A stretch of DNA of 64,000 bases from Betaproteobacteria bacterium (GTDB lineage: Bacteria; Pseudomonadota; Gammaproteobacteria; Burkholderiales; SG8-39). Both the position numbers and the translations under genes were made by a program. The DNA lies in assembly GCA_016195915.1 (NCBI GenBank), contig JACPYS010000042.1, forward strand, positions 136,285 to 200,284, written 5' to 3'. Of this stretch, positions 43,739-51,117 are shown piece after piece (positions within the stretch are counted from its first letter, which is position 1; each line of letters starts with the position of its first letter). The notes under the pieces were generated by a model. That model worked only from the letters and a program-made list of their open reading frames with translations, was not told the origin of the DNA and did no database searches.

Positions 43739-46500
43739 CCGAACAATCCGTTGTGCGTGGCCTGGCCACGTGGGTCCGTCCGCTTAACGACCGCACGATC
43801 CTCGTGTTGGTGATCATGCTCTGCGCGGGAGTCGCGATCACCTTGTGGCATCTGGGGCGTCTGTCGTCGAGCCTTATCGAATCAGCAGCCGTAGGAGGCA
43901 CGTCCCTGCATTCCGAAACGCTTGAGGAGCTGAGAACCCTCTACACCTCCGAAGTCGTGGGGCGGCTCATGGCGCACGGCGTCAACGTTACGCATGACTA
44001 CAATCTGCACGAAGGCGCCATACCGCTTCCAGCGACCTTCACCATAGAGCTCGGCAGGCGTATCGGCGAAAAGGGCTCCGGGACGCAGGTCCGGCTGTTT
44101 AGCGATTACCCATTTCCCTGGCGGAAAGACGGTGGCCCGAGAGATGCGTTCGAAAAGGACGCGCTGAAACAGTTGAGAGAACACCCCGAAACGCCATTTT
44201 ACCGTTTTGAGGATTTCCAGGGCCGCCCGTCGCTGCGGTACGCCACCGCGGATCTGATGCGGGCAAGTTGCATCGCGTGTCACAACAGCCACCCTGCCAG
44301 TCTGAAGACCGACTGGAAGCTCGGTGACGTGAGAGGCGTACTGGAGATCGTCCATCCTCTGGACCGTCTCGCGGCGCAGTCGCGCTCGGTGCTGCAGGAA
44401 ACGGTCATACTGTTGGCGACGATAGGTGTATTGGGGCTGTTCGGACTCGCCTTGGTGGTCGGCCGACTGCGTCGCAGCTCCGAGGAGCTCGAGCAGAAGG
44501 TCGTCGAGCGGACCGCCGCATTGCGTGAAAGCCAGGACCGCACCCAGCTGATCCTTGACACGGCGTCGGACGCTGTCATCGCCATGGATGCTACAGGCTC
44601 GATCAGCACGGAGTGGAACCCCCAGGCCGAGGCCCTTTTCGGTTGGTCGCGCTTGGAGGCGCAGGGACGGCGCCTGTCCGAGACGATCATTCCCGCCCGG
44701 TACCGGGAGGCCCACGAGCGCGGCCTCCGGCATTTCCTGGATACCGGTGCCGGGCCGGTCCTGAACACGCGGATCGAGATCGAAGCGCTGCACCGGGACG
44801 GCCATGAGTTTCCCGTGGAGCTTACGATCTTGCCGGTGCGCTCGAAGGGAACCGTGGCCTTCACCGCCTTTGTCCGCGACATCACCGCGCGGAAGCGGGC
44901 GGAGGCGGAACTGGCAAAGAAAAACCGGGAGCTAGCCGATGCCCGCGACCAGGCGGAGGAGGCCAGCCGAACTAAGAGCACGTTCCTCGCCAACATGTCG
45001 CACGAGTTGCGCACGCCGCTCAACGCGGTCATCGGCGTGACCGAGATGCTGCATGAGGACGCGGTCGATCTGAAGCGGGACGACGAGCTCGAGCCGCTCG
45101 GGCGCGTGCTGCGCGCCGCCAAGCATTTGCTCGCGCTGATCAATGACATTCTCGATCTCTCCAAGATCGAGGCCGGCAAGATGGACATCCACATCGAGTC
45201 CTTCGCGATCGCGCCGTTGATCGAGGACGTGGTGCAGACCATAGCCACGATGGCGGCAAAGAACGGCAACGAGCTGGTGGTCAATTGCGCTGCCGACATC
45301 GGGACGATGAATGCCGATCAGACGCGCATCCGGCAGGCGCTGCTCAATCTCGCGAGCAACGCCAACAAGTTCACCGAGCGCGGCACGGTCACGATCAGCG
45401 CGAAGCGCGTAACCGAGGAGGGCCGCGAGTGGGTGACTATGGCGGTCACGGACACCGGCATCGGCTTGACGCCCGAGCAGATCGGAAAGCTGTTTCAGGA
45501 GTTCGTTCAAGCCGAGGCCTCGACAACGCGCAAGTACGGTGGCACGGGGCTCGGCCTCGCGATCAGCAGGCGCTTTTGCCAGATGATGGGCGGCGACATC
45601 ACGGTGGCGAGCGAGCCGGGCCGCGGCTCGACCTTCGTTCTCCGCCTGCCAGCCGATGGCGTAACTACTCACACTGCGGCAGCGCCTCGGGAGGCCGCGA
45701 CGCCTCGACCGAGCGCAGTACCATCCGGGGCCCCAACGATCCTGGTGGTGGACGATGATCAGACCGTGCGCGAGATGATGGAGCGTTATCTCGCGCGCGA
45801 GGGCTTCTCGGTCGTGACGGCAAACGGTGGCCAAGAAGGGCTGCGGCTGGCGCGGGAACTGCATCCCGACGCGATCACGCTCGATGTGATGATGCCGGAC
45901 CTCGACGGCTGGACGGTGCTCGCCGCGATCAAGGGCGATCCCGAGCTGGCGGGCATTCCCGTGATTCTCGTGTCCATCGTGGACGAGAAGACCCGCGGCT
46001 ACTCGCTTGGGGCCACCGACTACATGGTCAAGCCCGTCGATCGCGCGCGGCTCTCCGGGATGCTGCGCAAGATCTGCGGCGTGGTCGGCCGCCGGGTGCT
46101 CGTGGTTGATGACGACGACATGATGCGACGCGGGATGCGGCTTGCGCTCGAGCAGGACGGCTGGCAGGTGAGCGAGGCCGAGAACGGCCGGGTGGCGCTG
46201 GCGCGGCTTGCCGAAACGCGTCCCGACATCATCATGCTCGATCTGATGATGCCCGAGATGGACGGCTTCGAGTTCCTCGTCGAGATGCGCAGCCGGGCGG
46301 AATGGCGTGACATCCCCGTGCTGGTGGTCACCGCGAAGGACCTGAGCGCGGAGGAGCGCAGCCGCCTCAATGGCGAGGTGGAGCACGTGCTGCAAAAAGG
46401 GGCCTCCGAGTTGGACGAACTGCTTCGGGAGATCGGCCGAATTCTGCCCGGCTCGATCGAGCGCGGCCGCGGCAGGAAGGTGGTGGAGGCAAAGACATGA
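43735..46500 (+). CDS. Membrane hybrid histidine kinase with periplasmic CxxCH (Tll0287-like/DUF3365) sensor
   Basis: 921 residues. Membrane helix 1 (about 20-41, [17 protein letters not shown]), then a periplasmic domain (45-220) with [13 protein letters not shown]: a c-type haem motif C179-x-x-C182-H183 as in DUF3365/Tll0287-like sensors. Membrane helix 2 (about 223-245) is followed by a coiled segment [14 protein letters not shown], one PAS domain with a PAC tail (about 265-390), HisKA with H423, HATPase_c, and receivers with D717 and D836. The haem domain suggests sensing of redox state, O2 or NO. It starts with GTG behind CGGAG. Operon with a receiver, a receiver-cyclase and a globin. 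The kinase-receiver part closely matches the GAF kinase at 36497. Confidence 0.93.
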   Translation: MTEQSVVRGLATWVRPLNDRTILVLVIMLCAGVAITLWHLGRLSSSLIESAAVGGTSLHSETLEELRTLYTSEVVGRLMAHGVNVTHDYNLHEGAIPLPATFTIELGRRIGEKGSGTQVRLFSDYPFPWRKDGGPRDAFEKDALKQLREHPETPFYRFEDFQGRPSLRYATADLMRASCIACHNSHPASLKTDWKLGDVRGVLEIVHPLDRLAAQSRSVLQETVILLATIGVLGLFGLALVVGRLRRSSEELEQKVVERTAALRESQDRTQLILDTASDAVIAMDATGSISTEWNPQAEALFGWSRLEAQGRRLSETIIPARYREAHERGLRHFLDTGAGPVLNTRIEIEALHRDGHEFPVELTILPVRSKGTVAFTAFVRDITARKRAEAELAKKNRELADARDQAEEASRTKSTFLANMSHELRTPLNAVIGVTEMLHEDAVDLKRDDELEPLGRVLRAAKHLLALINDILDLSKIEAGKMDIHIESFAIAPLIEDVVQTIATMAAKNGNELVVNCAADIGTMNADQTRIRQALLNLASNANKFTERGTVTISAKRVTEEGREWVTMAVTDTGIGLTPEQIGKLFQEFVQAEASTTRKYGGTGLGLAISRRFCQMMGGDITVASEPGRGSTFVLRLPADGVTTHTAAAPREAATPRPSAVPSGAPTILVVDDDQTVREMMERYLAREGFSVVTANGGQEGLRLARELHPDAITLDVMMPDLDGWTVLAAIKGDPELAGIPVILVSIVDEKTRGYSLGATDYMVKPVDRARLSGMLRKICGVVGRRVLVVDDDDMMRRGMRLALEQDGWQVSEAENGRVALARLAETRPDIIMLDLMMPEMDGFEFLVEMRSRAEWRDIPVLVVTAKDLSAEERSRLNGEVEHVLQKGASELDELLREIGRILPGSIERGRGRKVVEAKT

Positions 46501-46871
46501 AGATCCTGTACGTTGAGGACAACGACGACAACATCTACATGCTGGAGAGACGGCTCAAGCGCTCCGGTTTCACGGTGATGATCGCGCGCGACGGCGCCCA
46601 GGGCGTGGCGATGGCGGCAGCCGAATTGCCCGACCTGATCCTGATGGACCTGGGCCTGCCGGTGCTCGACGGTTGGGAGGCGACACGCCAGATCAAGGCC
46701 GCGCCGCAAACGAAACATATTCCGGTGATTGCGCTGACCGCCAATGCGATGACGGGCGACAGGGAGAAAGCCATGGCCGCGGGTTGCGACGACTTCGATA
46801 CCAAGCCGGTGGAGCTGCCGCGCCTGCTCGGCAAGATCCAGGCGCTGGTGCCGGGGGTGAAGGCATCGTGA
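46497..46871 (+). CDS. Single-domain response regulator
   Basis: A 124-residue DivK/CheY-like receiver: acidic pocket EDNDDN, phospho-acceptor D51 ([13 protein letters not shown]), Thr in [12 protein letters not shown], Lys in FDTKPVELP. There is no output domain. It overlaps the kinase stop (ATGA) and is itself overlapped by the next start (GTGA), showing tight translational coupling. It likely shuttles phosphate within this relay. Confidence 0.95.
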   Translation: MKILYVEDNDDNIYMLERRLKRSGFTVMIARDGAQGVAMAAAELPDLILMDLGLPVLDGWEATRQIKAAPQTKHIPVIALTANAMTGDREKAMAAGCDDFDTKPVELPRLLGKIQALVPGVKAS

Positions 46872-47968
46872 GCCCGGCTGAAGCCGCGTTGCTGGTGGTC
46901 GATGACAACGAGGACAATCGCTATACGCTCACGCGCCGGCTCAAGCGCGAGGGCTATACGAACCTCACCACCGCCAACGACGGCCGCGAGGCGCTGGAAC
47001 TCCTCGGCTCGAAGAAGTTCGACCTGATGCTGCTCGACATCATGATGCCCGAGTTGAACGGCTACCAGGTGCTCGAGCACCTGAAGGCGGATGCCGAGCT
47101 GCGGCATCTCCCGGTGATCATGATCTCCGCGGTCGGAGAGGTGGAAAGCGTGGTGCGCTGCATCGAGCTCGGCGCCGAGGACTACCTGCCCAAGCCCTTC
47201 GACGCGACGCTCCTTCGCGCACGGGTCGGTGCGAGCCTCGAGAAGAAGGCGCTGCGCGACGAAGTGCGCGAGTGGGGAAAGAAACTCGAACAGCGCGTGC
47301 AGGAGCAGGTGGCGCAACTTGAGCGCCTGGGCCGGCTGAAGGGTTTTTTCTCGCCGCAGCTCGCGGAGTCGATCGTGAGCGGCGGCGGCGAAGAGCTGTT
47401 GAAGACGCACCGCCGCGAGGTGGTGGTGGTGTTTCTCGATCTGCGCGGCTTCACCAGCTTCACCGACACCTGCGAGCCCGAGGAGGTGATGGCGGTGCTG
47501 GGCGAATATCACCGTGCAATGGGGCAACTGATCATGACCCACGAAGGCACGCTCGAGCGCTTCGCCGGCGACGGACTGATGATCTTCTTCAACGACCCGA
47601 TCAGGCTCGACAACCCTGCCGCGAATGCGGTGAAGATGGCGCTCGACATGCAGCAGAAATTCGTGGCGCTGCGCGCGGCGTGGAAGAAGCGCGGCTACGA
47701 CCTCGATCTCGGTATCGGCATCGCGCAGGGCTATGCGACGCTCGGTGCGATCGGCTTCGAGGGGCGCTGGGATTACGCCTGCATCGGCAGCGTCACCAAT
47801 CTTGCCGCGCGCTTGTGCAGCGAGGCCAAGGGCGGGCAGATACTGACGAACCAGAAAACGCTGGCGCGGATCGAGGACACGACGCAGGCGGAAGCGCTGG
47901 GCGAACTCACGCTGAAGGGCATCGTGCAGCCGGTGAAGGCGTTCAACGTCACGGGTTTCAAGGCTTGA
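46868..47968 (+). CDS. Receiver domain fused to a class III nucleotide cyclase
   Basis: 366 residues. The receiver has D57 (LLDIMMPELNG) and K109 (LPKPFD). A coiled linker, LRDEVREWGKKLEQRVQEQVAQLERL, leads to a class III cyclase with both metal-binding Asp, D191 (VVFLDLRGFTSF) and D235 (FAGDGLMIFF). The purine-site Lys position is Arg (R231), and the transition-state segment reads DYACIGSVTNLAARL, with Ala and Ser replacing residues common in adenylate cyclases. It might make cAMP, cGMP or have altered activity. It starts at GTG overlapping the receiver stop. Output gene of the haem-kinase relay and paralogue of the protein at 32793. Confidence 0.92.
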   Translation: MSPAEAALLVVDDNEDNRYTLTRRLKREGYTNLTTANDGREALELLGSKKFDLMLLDIMMPELNGYQVLEHLKADAELRHLPVIMISAVGEVESVVRCIELGAEDYLPKPFDATLLRARVGASLEKKALRDEVREWGKKLEQRVQEQVAQLERLGRLKGFFSPQLAESIVSGGGEELLKTHRREVVVVFLDLRGFTSFTDTCEPEEVMAVLGEYHRAMGQLIMTHEGTLERFAGDGLMIFFNDPIRLDNPAANAVKMALDMQQKFVALRAAWKKRGYDLDLGIGIAQGYATLGAIGFEGRWDYACIGSVTNLAARLCSEAKGGQILTNQKTLARIEDTTQAEALGELTLKGIVQPVKAFNVTGFKA

Positions 47969-47969
47969 G

Positions 47970-48371
47970 ATGGACGAGAGGGACATCGAGTTGTTCAACG
48001 ACAGCATCGAACGGTGTTCCGCGAGCCCCGAATTCCTGCGCCGCTTCTATACCCTGTTTCTCGCTTCTTCCGATACGGTGGCAAAGAAATTCGAACACAC
48101 GGACCTGCGAAAACAGGCGAGCCTGCTCAAGGCATCGCTATACATAATGATAACGGCGAGCGGTGAATCCGACCGCGTCGTCCATCTGGAGCGGCTCGCC
48201 AAACGCCACAGCAGGGCGGAGCTGGATATCAAGCCGGAACTCTACGATCTGTGGCTCGACCGGCTGGTGCAGGCCGTAGGGGAATTCGACCCGATGTTCG
48301 ACGCGGAAATCGAGGCTGCCTGGCGGCGCATGCTGCGGCCCGGGATCGATTTCATGAAGTCTAGGTACTGA
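47970..48371 (+). CDS. Single-domain bacterial globin
   Basis: 133 residues. Globin features: a phenylalanine at the CD1-like position F41 (TVAKKFEHTDLRKQASLLKASL), proximal His candidate H80 (LERLAKRHSRAELDIKPELYDLW), and a C-terminal helix AAWRRMLRPGIDFMKSRY. Such proteins bind haem and O2 or NO. It starts 1 base after the cyclase stop, so it is the last gene of the haem-kinase operon. A gas-binding globin together with a haem-type kinase strengthens the case for gas or redox sensing. Confidence 0.85.
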   Translation: MDERDIELFNDSIERCSASPEFLRRFYTLFLASSDTVAKKFEHTDLRKQASLLKASLYIMITASGESDRVVHLERLAKRHSRAELDIKPELYDLWLDRLVQAVGEFDPMFDAEIEAAWRRMLRPGIDFMKSRY

Positions 48372-48445
48372 CCCACACGGCGCGGGTCTCGTATCCCCTC
48401 AGGGCGAGCGCTGCCAGGCGCGGTACCGGCTTGGCCGCCACGTCA

Positions 48446-48850
48446 TCAATGCGCCTGCGGCAGCTTGAGATAATCCGCCGGCAGTAGAATCTTGACCCCG
48501 GCGAGCGTTTTCCCGTAAAGCGCGCCGAAGTGCGCGCGATCGCCGGTGAGCAAATGGGTCGCGCGCGCTTCCATGGCAGCGAGCAGAATCGGCGCGTCTT
48601 TCGCGACCAGCTGCACGCCCGCCGGGAGCGCGGCGTGCTCCGGCGCATCCACCATCGACAACTTCGCGGCCAGGGCATGCAGCCGGGCGCGCTGTTCGTC
48701 GCTATCGAGGTTTCTCTCCGCCTCCGCCACGGCGTAGCGCGAAGTGAGGAGTGTTATTCGCGGCAGCCGCCACAGCCTGGCGAGCCCGGAGTCCTCCAGC
48801 CACGCACTCGAGAACAGCACGTTTGCGTCCAGGAAGACGCGGTGCGTCAC
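48446..48850 (-). CDS. PIN-domain toxin
   Basis: A 134-residue PIN protein of the DANVLFSSAW type: D8 in VFLDANVLFSSA, E43-like in YAVAEAERNL, D86 in LVAKDAPILLAAM, and TGDRAHFG near the end. It is the toxin partner of the AbrB-type gene at 48847, which it overlaps by 4 bases (GTGA). The subfamily is related to those annotated as putative PIN-domain proteins paired with AbrB antitoxins. The acidic set looks complete. Confidence 0.85.
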   Translation of the reverse strand: MTHRVFLDANVLFSSAWLEDSGLARLWRLPRITLLTSRYAVAEAERNLDSDEQRARLHALAAKLSMVDAPEHAALPAGVQLVAKDAPILLAAMEARATHLLTGDRAHFGALYGKTLAGVKILLPADYLKLPQAH

Positions 48851-49128
48851 GGGCGCCGGTGCGGGACGTCCCCGGGATCGATCCCCAGCCTGCGCACCTC
48901 GCGCAGCGCGCGCTTGTAATCCGCCGCATCGACCGCGTTGTTCAGCAGGAACTCGGCCCTGCGCCGGGGAGAGTAGACCTCGACCGGCATGGCCACAGCG
49001 GGCCGGATGCTGATCCCGTCCCCGGATTCCTCGATCACGACCATGCCGCCTTCAGTCAGGCCGAAACGGCGGCGCAGCCGGGCGGGGATGACCAGGGTGC
49101 CGTTGCGACCGATTTTGCTGGTTTCCAT
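48847..49128 (-). CDS. AbrB-type antitoxin
   Basis: A 93-residue protein. The SpoVT/AbrB domain METSKIGRNGTLVIPARLRRRFGLTEGGMVVIEE fills residues 1-40; the tail (SPRRRAEFLLNNAVDAADYKRALREVRRLG) is helical and should bind the toxin. It is the first gene of the pair and the probable repressor. The ATG at 49128 has no ribosome-binding site; a TATAAT box lies only 4 bases upstream, so the mRNA is probably leaderless. Confidence 0.9.
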   Translation of the reverse strand: METSKIGRNGTLVIPARLRRRFGLTEGGMVVIEESGDGISIRPAVAMPVEVYSPRRRAEFLLNNAVDAADYKRALREVRRLGIDPGDVPHRRP

Positions 49129-49132
49129 AATT

Positions 49133-49172
49133 ATTATATTGTGAATTTCAGACTATTTGATATTAGCATATC
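49133..49172 (-). promoter_or_regulatory. Promoter and possible operator of the AbrB/PIN module
   Basis: On the minus strand, TATAAT (49138-49133) ends 4 bases before the ATG. The -35 region is weak. GATAT-TAGC-ATATC (49159-49172) is an inverted repeat in an AT-rich tract upstream and may be the antitoxin's binding site. Confidence 0.5.
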
Positions 49173-49267
49173 GCGTCACCGTACCTGACTTTGTTTCTGC
49201 GCGGGACCGAGCGCAGCGATCGCTCGAACAGGCGGGTCCCGGGCGCCACGGGGACTTCGCCAAGTAG

Positions 49268-49435
49268 CTCACGCCGGGGCACGCGATCCTGCGCGCAGAG
49301 CACGACATGGACGCGGTGTTCGCGGCGGTCGACATCAGCACCGTGATGGTGAACGGGCAGGTGCCGGAAACCGGATTGCCGGAGGCGAGCTTCGACGGGG
49401 TCGCCCCAGTGGCTCAGATTGCCGCGAGCCGCTGA
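49268..49435 (+). pseudogene. Possible 3' remnant of an unknown gene
   Basis: An open frame between TAG 49265 and TGA 49433 encodes LTPGHAILRAEHDMDAVFAAVDISTVMVNGQVPETG and similar, with strong protein-like composition but no start, ribosome-binding site or recognised family. It may be the end of a gene whose 5' part was lost when the toxin-antitoxin genes arrived. The rest of 49173-49413 shows nothing else. Confidence 0.25.
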
Positions 49436-49761
49436 ACCGTATCCGGATACCGCTTGACGAGATTGATCAGCAACGCAGCCTGCGCGTTCGGCCTCGCACG
49501 GCCTTGTTCCCAGTTCTCGAGCGTGCGAACGTTCGTCCGAAGATAAACGGCAAACAGGGCGCGCGAGATCCTGAGGCTTTCACGCACGCGAATCAGTTCC
49601 TTCGGGGTGACTTCCGGCGCCGGCTTGTATTCGGCCGCATGGGTCCGCAGGGTCCGCTTGCCTTTCCGCGCCTCAGCGAGAGCCGCCACCCCTTCGCTCA
49701 ATTCGTTGAACAGGTCGCGCCTGCCGGCGCGCTTCGGCGTTGCATTGACGATCGTCTTCAT
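49414..49761 (-). CDS. HigA/XRE-type antitoxin
   Basis: A 115-residue protein with a C-terminal HTH: LIRVRESLRISRALFAVYLRTNVRTLENWEQGRARPNAQAALLINLVKRYPD. The ENWEQG-R-P signature is typical of antitoxins paired with RelE/HigB-like toxins encoded first. The N-terminal part contains FNELSEGVAALAEARKGKRTLRTHAAE. It overlaps the toxin remnant upstream by 4 bases. The antitoxin is intact although its toxin is broken. Confidence 0.88.
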   Translation of the reverse strand: MKTIVNATPKRAGRRDLFNELSEGVAALAEARKGKRTLRTHAAEYKPAPEVTPKELIRVRESLRISRALFAVYLRTNVRTLENWEQGRARPNAQAALLINLVKRYPDTVQRLAAI

Positions 49762-49952
49762 GTGATTCTCCTGTCTTCCAGTTCCGTATTGATCATTGCC
49801 TTGAGCGCCTTGCGCTGCTGCGACGTCAAGTCGGCCATCTCGTCCTTGTCATACAGGGTAAACAGCCAGAACTGCAAGCCGGTCACCCATCAGTAGTAGA
49901 TCACCCACAGGCAGCGCTCGAAAGCTGGCAGTTCGACGAAGATCGCCTTCAT
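49758..49952 (-). pseudogene. Decayed RelE/HigB-type toxin
   Basis: The frame begins MKAIFVELPAFERC as in RelE-like toxins of this type, then jumps directly to LWVIYY-stop-WVTGLQFWLFTLYDKDEMADLTSQQRKALKAMI. Relatives of this type are about 115 residues; some 50 in the middle are missing here. A TGA stands where the family has Trp (VIYYWW). Both changes make it inactive. The gene order, 4-base overlap and operator are preserved. Confidence 0.85.
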
Positions 49953-49958
49953 TCAGCA

Positions 49959-49979
49959 ATTATACGCAATCTGCGTATA
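49959..49979 (-). promoter_or_regulatory. Operator and -10 box of the HigBA remnant
   Basis: TATACGCA (49961-49968) and TGCGTATA (49972-49979) form a perfect 8-bp inverted repeat with a 3-base spacer. On the minus strand a TATAAT box (49964-49959) overlaps one arm. This is the expected binding site of the intact HTH antitoxin. Confidence 0.7.
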
Positions 49980-49987
49980 CCCAGCGC

Positions 49988-50791
49988 CTAGTGTTGCGCG
50001 AGAAAACTCATGACGGCCCGATTGAATTCGGCCGCATTTTCCATGGCCACTGCGTGCCCGGCCCCGGGGATGACTGTCAATCGAGCCCCGGGGATGTATT
50101 CGGCCAGAACGCGGGATTGGCTTGGAGGCGTGACGACGTCGTTCTCGCCGACGACGACATGGGTCGGGATCGTGATGTCATGCAGGCGAGCCAGGGTGTC
50201 GTGATTCGCCCCCGCGTTTGCCTGGCGCAGATAGGCGGCGGGAGATTGCGGCCGCGGATGGGAAGGCGCCCCGCTTAACCAGGCTTGAGCCGCCTGCTGG
50301 TTCGCGTAGAACTGGTTCGTGAAAGCCTGCAGGCCCAGCGCTTGCAGGAATTCTCCCTGGGTCAGGCTGCGTTGGGCGGCGTTGAGCGTAGCGAACACCG
50401 TTGCAAGGTATGGATTGGCTTTCGGGAAAGTCGAAGCCAGGGTCAGACTGCGGACTCGTTCGGCGTGATCGAGGGCGATCTCCTGAGCGATCAAGCCGCC
50501 CATCGATGAGCCAACGAGGTGAAAGCGTCCCAATCCGAGCTGCCCGAGGAGCCCGTTTGTGTCCTTCACCAACTGCGCGATGTCGTATGAGTCGACCGGG
50601 CTTTCGTCCGTTTGCCCGGCATCGCGGTTGTCGAACACCAGACACTGATACCCGGCCGCAATGAACGCGGGTACCTGGAACAGCGTCCACGGCAGGTGAT
50701 CGAGGGCGATGCCGGAAATGAATACCACCGGAGGCCCGCTGCCGGAAAGTTCGTAGTACATGTTGAGGCCGCCGACGTTGCTTACCGGCAT
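49988..50791 (-). CDS. Alpha/beta hydrolase
   Basis: A 267-residue enzyme. It begins SNVGGLNMYYELSGSGPPVVFISGIALDH, the nucleophile elbow is VGSSMGGLIAQEIA (catalytic Ser near residue 97), the acid is probably in VVVGENDVVTPPSQS, and the His is in IPGAGHAVAMENAAEF. This is the pattern of esterases and of 3-oxoadipate enol-lactonase-like or C-C hydrolases; the substrate is unknown. The ATG at 50791 follows AAGGGGAT. It lies 11 bases downstream of a small gene on the same strand. Confidence 0.9.
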   Translation of the reverse strand: MPVSNVGGLNMYYELSGSGPPVVFISGIALDHLPWTLFQVPAFIAAGYQCLVFDNRDAGQTDESPVDSYDIAQLVKDTNGLLGQLGLGRFHLVGSSMGGLIAQEIALDHAERVRSLTLASTFPKANPYLATVFATLNAAQRSLTQGEFLQALGLQAFTNQFYANQQAAQAWLSGAPSHPRPQSPAAYLRQANAGANHDTLARLHDITIPTHVVVGENDVVTPPSQSRVLAEYIPGARLTVIPGAGHAVAMENAAEFNRAVMSFLAQH

Positions 50792-50802
50792 CGGATCCCC
50801 TT

Positions 50803-51003
50803 TTATTCCTCCCCGGCCGGCGGAACATCGCGCGTACGGAGCCGGCGGAACTCCTGAAGGAGAAACTCCTGGTCCGCAGGCGAGAGATCGAAGCGCAGGC
50901 TCGCCTCCCCGATCGTTTCCGCGCTCCACGTCCCATGTCCCGCGAGCCAGGCAATGGCGCGGCGCAATGCTTCGTTTCTTGGCACGACGGGTCGAATGGG
51001 CAT
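50803..51003 (-). CDS. Small conserved-looking hypothetical protein
   Basis: 66 residues: MPIRPVVPRNEALRRAIAWL, AGHGTWSAETIGEASLRFDL, SPADQEFLLQEFRRLRTRDV. Two helical segments and a SPADQEFL motif give it the look of a small cytoplasmic helical protein. No family is assigned. A longer start at 51015 (or 51039) is possible; no clear ribosome-binding site is present for either. It is coupled closely to the hydrolase gene downstream. Confidence 0.6.
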   Translation of the reverse strand: MPIRPVVPRNEALRRAIAWLAGHGTWSAETIGEASLRFDLSPADQEFLLQEFRRLRTRDVPPAGEE

Positions 51004-51096
51004 CGCAGCCGTCATTCTAAATGGCGCACACGATTCCATGCGCGCGAGGCGATGGCGTAGACTGCAAAGTTACGGGGAGAGGAGAGGGTCGGCATC

Positions 51097-51114
51097 ATGA
51101 CCTTCGCACATTGA
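51097..51114 (+). CDS. Five-codon minicistron before the 16-GAF kinase
   Basis: ATG-ACC-TTC-GCA-CAT-TGA sits 8-9 bases after the strong purine-rich site GGGGAGAGGAGAGGG (51074-51088). The kinase ATG at 51118 is 3 bases past the stop, in the same frame, without its own ribosome-binding site. Re-initiation from this minicistron is a simple explanation. Confidence 0.4.
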   Translation: MTFAH

Positions 51115-51117
51115 GCG

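Noticed and set aside
49153-49341. Minus-strand frame between the AbrB antitoxin and the HigA gene
   Set aside because: No ribosome-binding site or domain; it overlaps the promoter region of the antitoxin gene and a more protein-like plus-strand remnant.
49880-49900. In-frame TGA in the HigB/RelE remnant considered as selenocysteine
   Set aside because: The family has Trp, not Cys, at this position, the gene also has an internal deletion, and no SECIS-like hairpin follows.
51112-51114. In-frame TGA between ATG 51097 and ATG 51118 considered as a read-through or Sec codon
   Set aside because: No redox motif surrounds it and the kinase N-terminus starts naturally at 51118; a minicistron explains it better.
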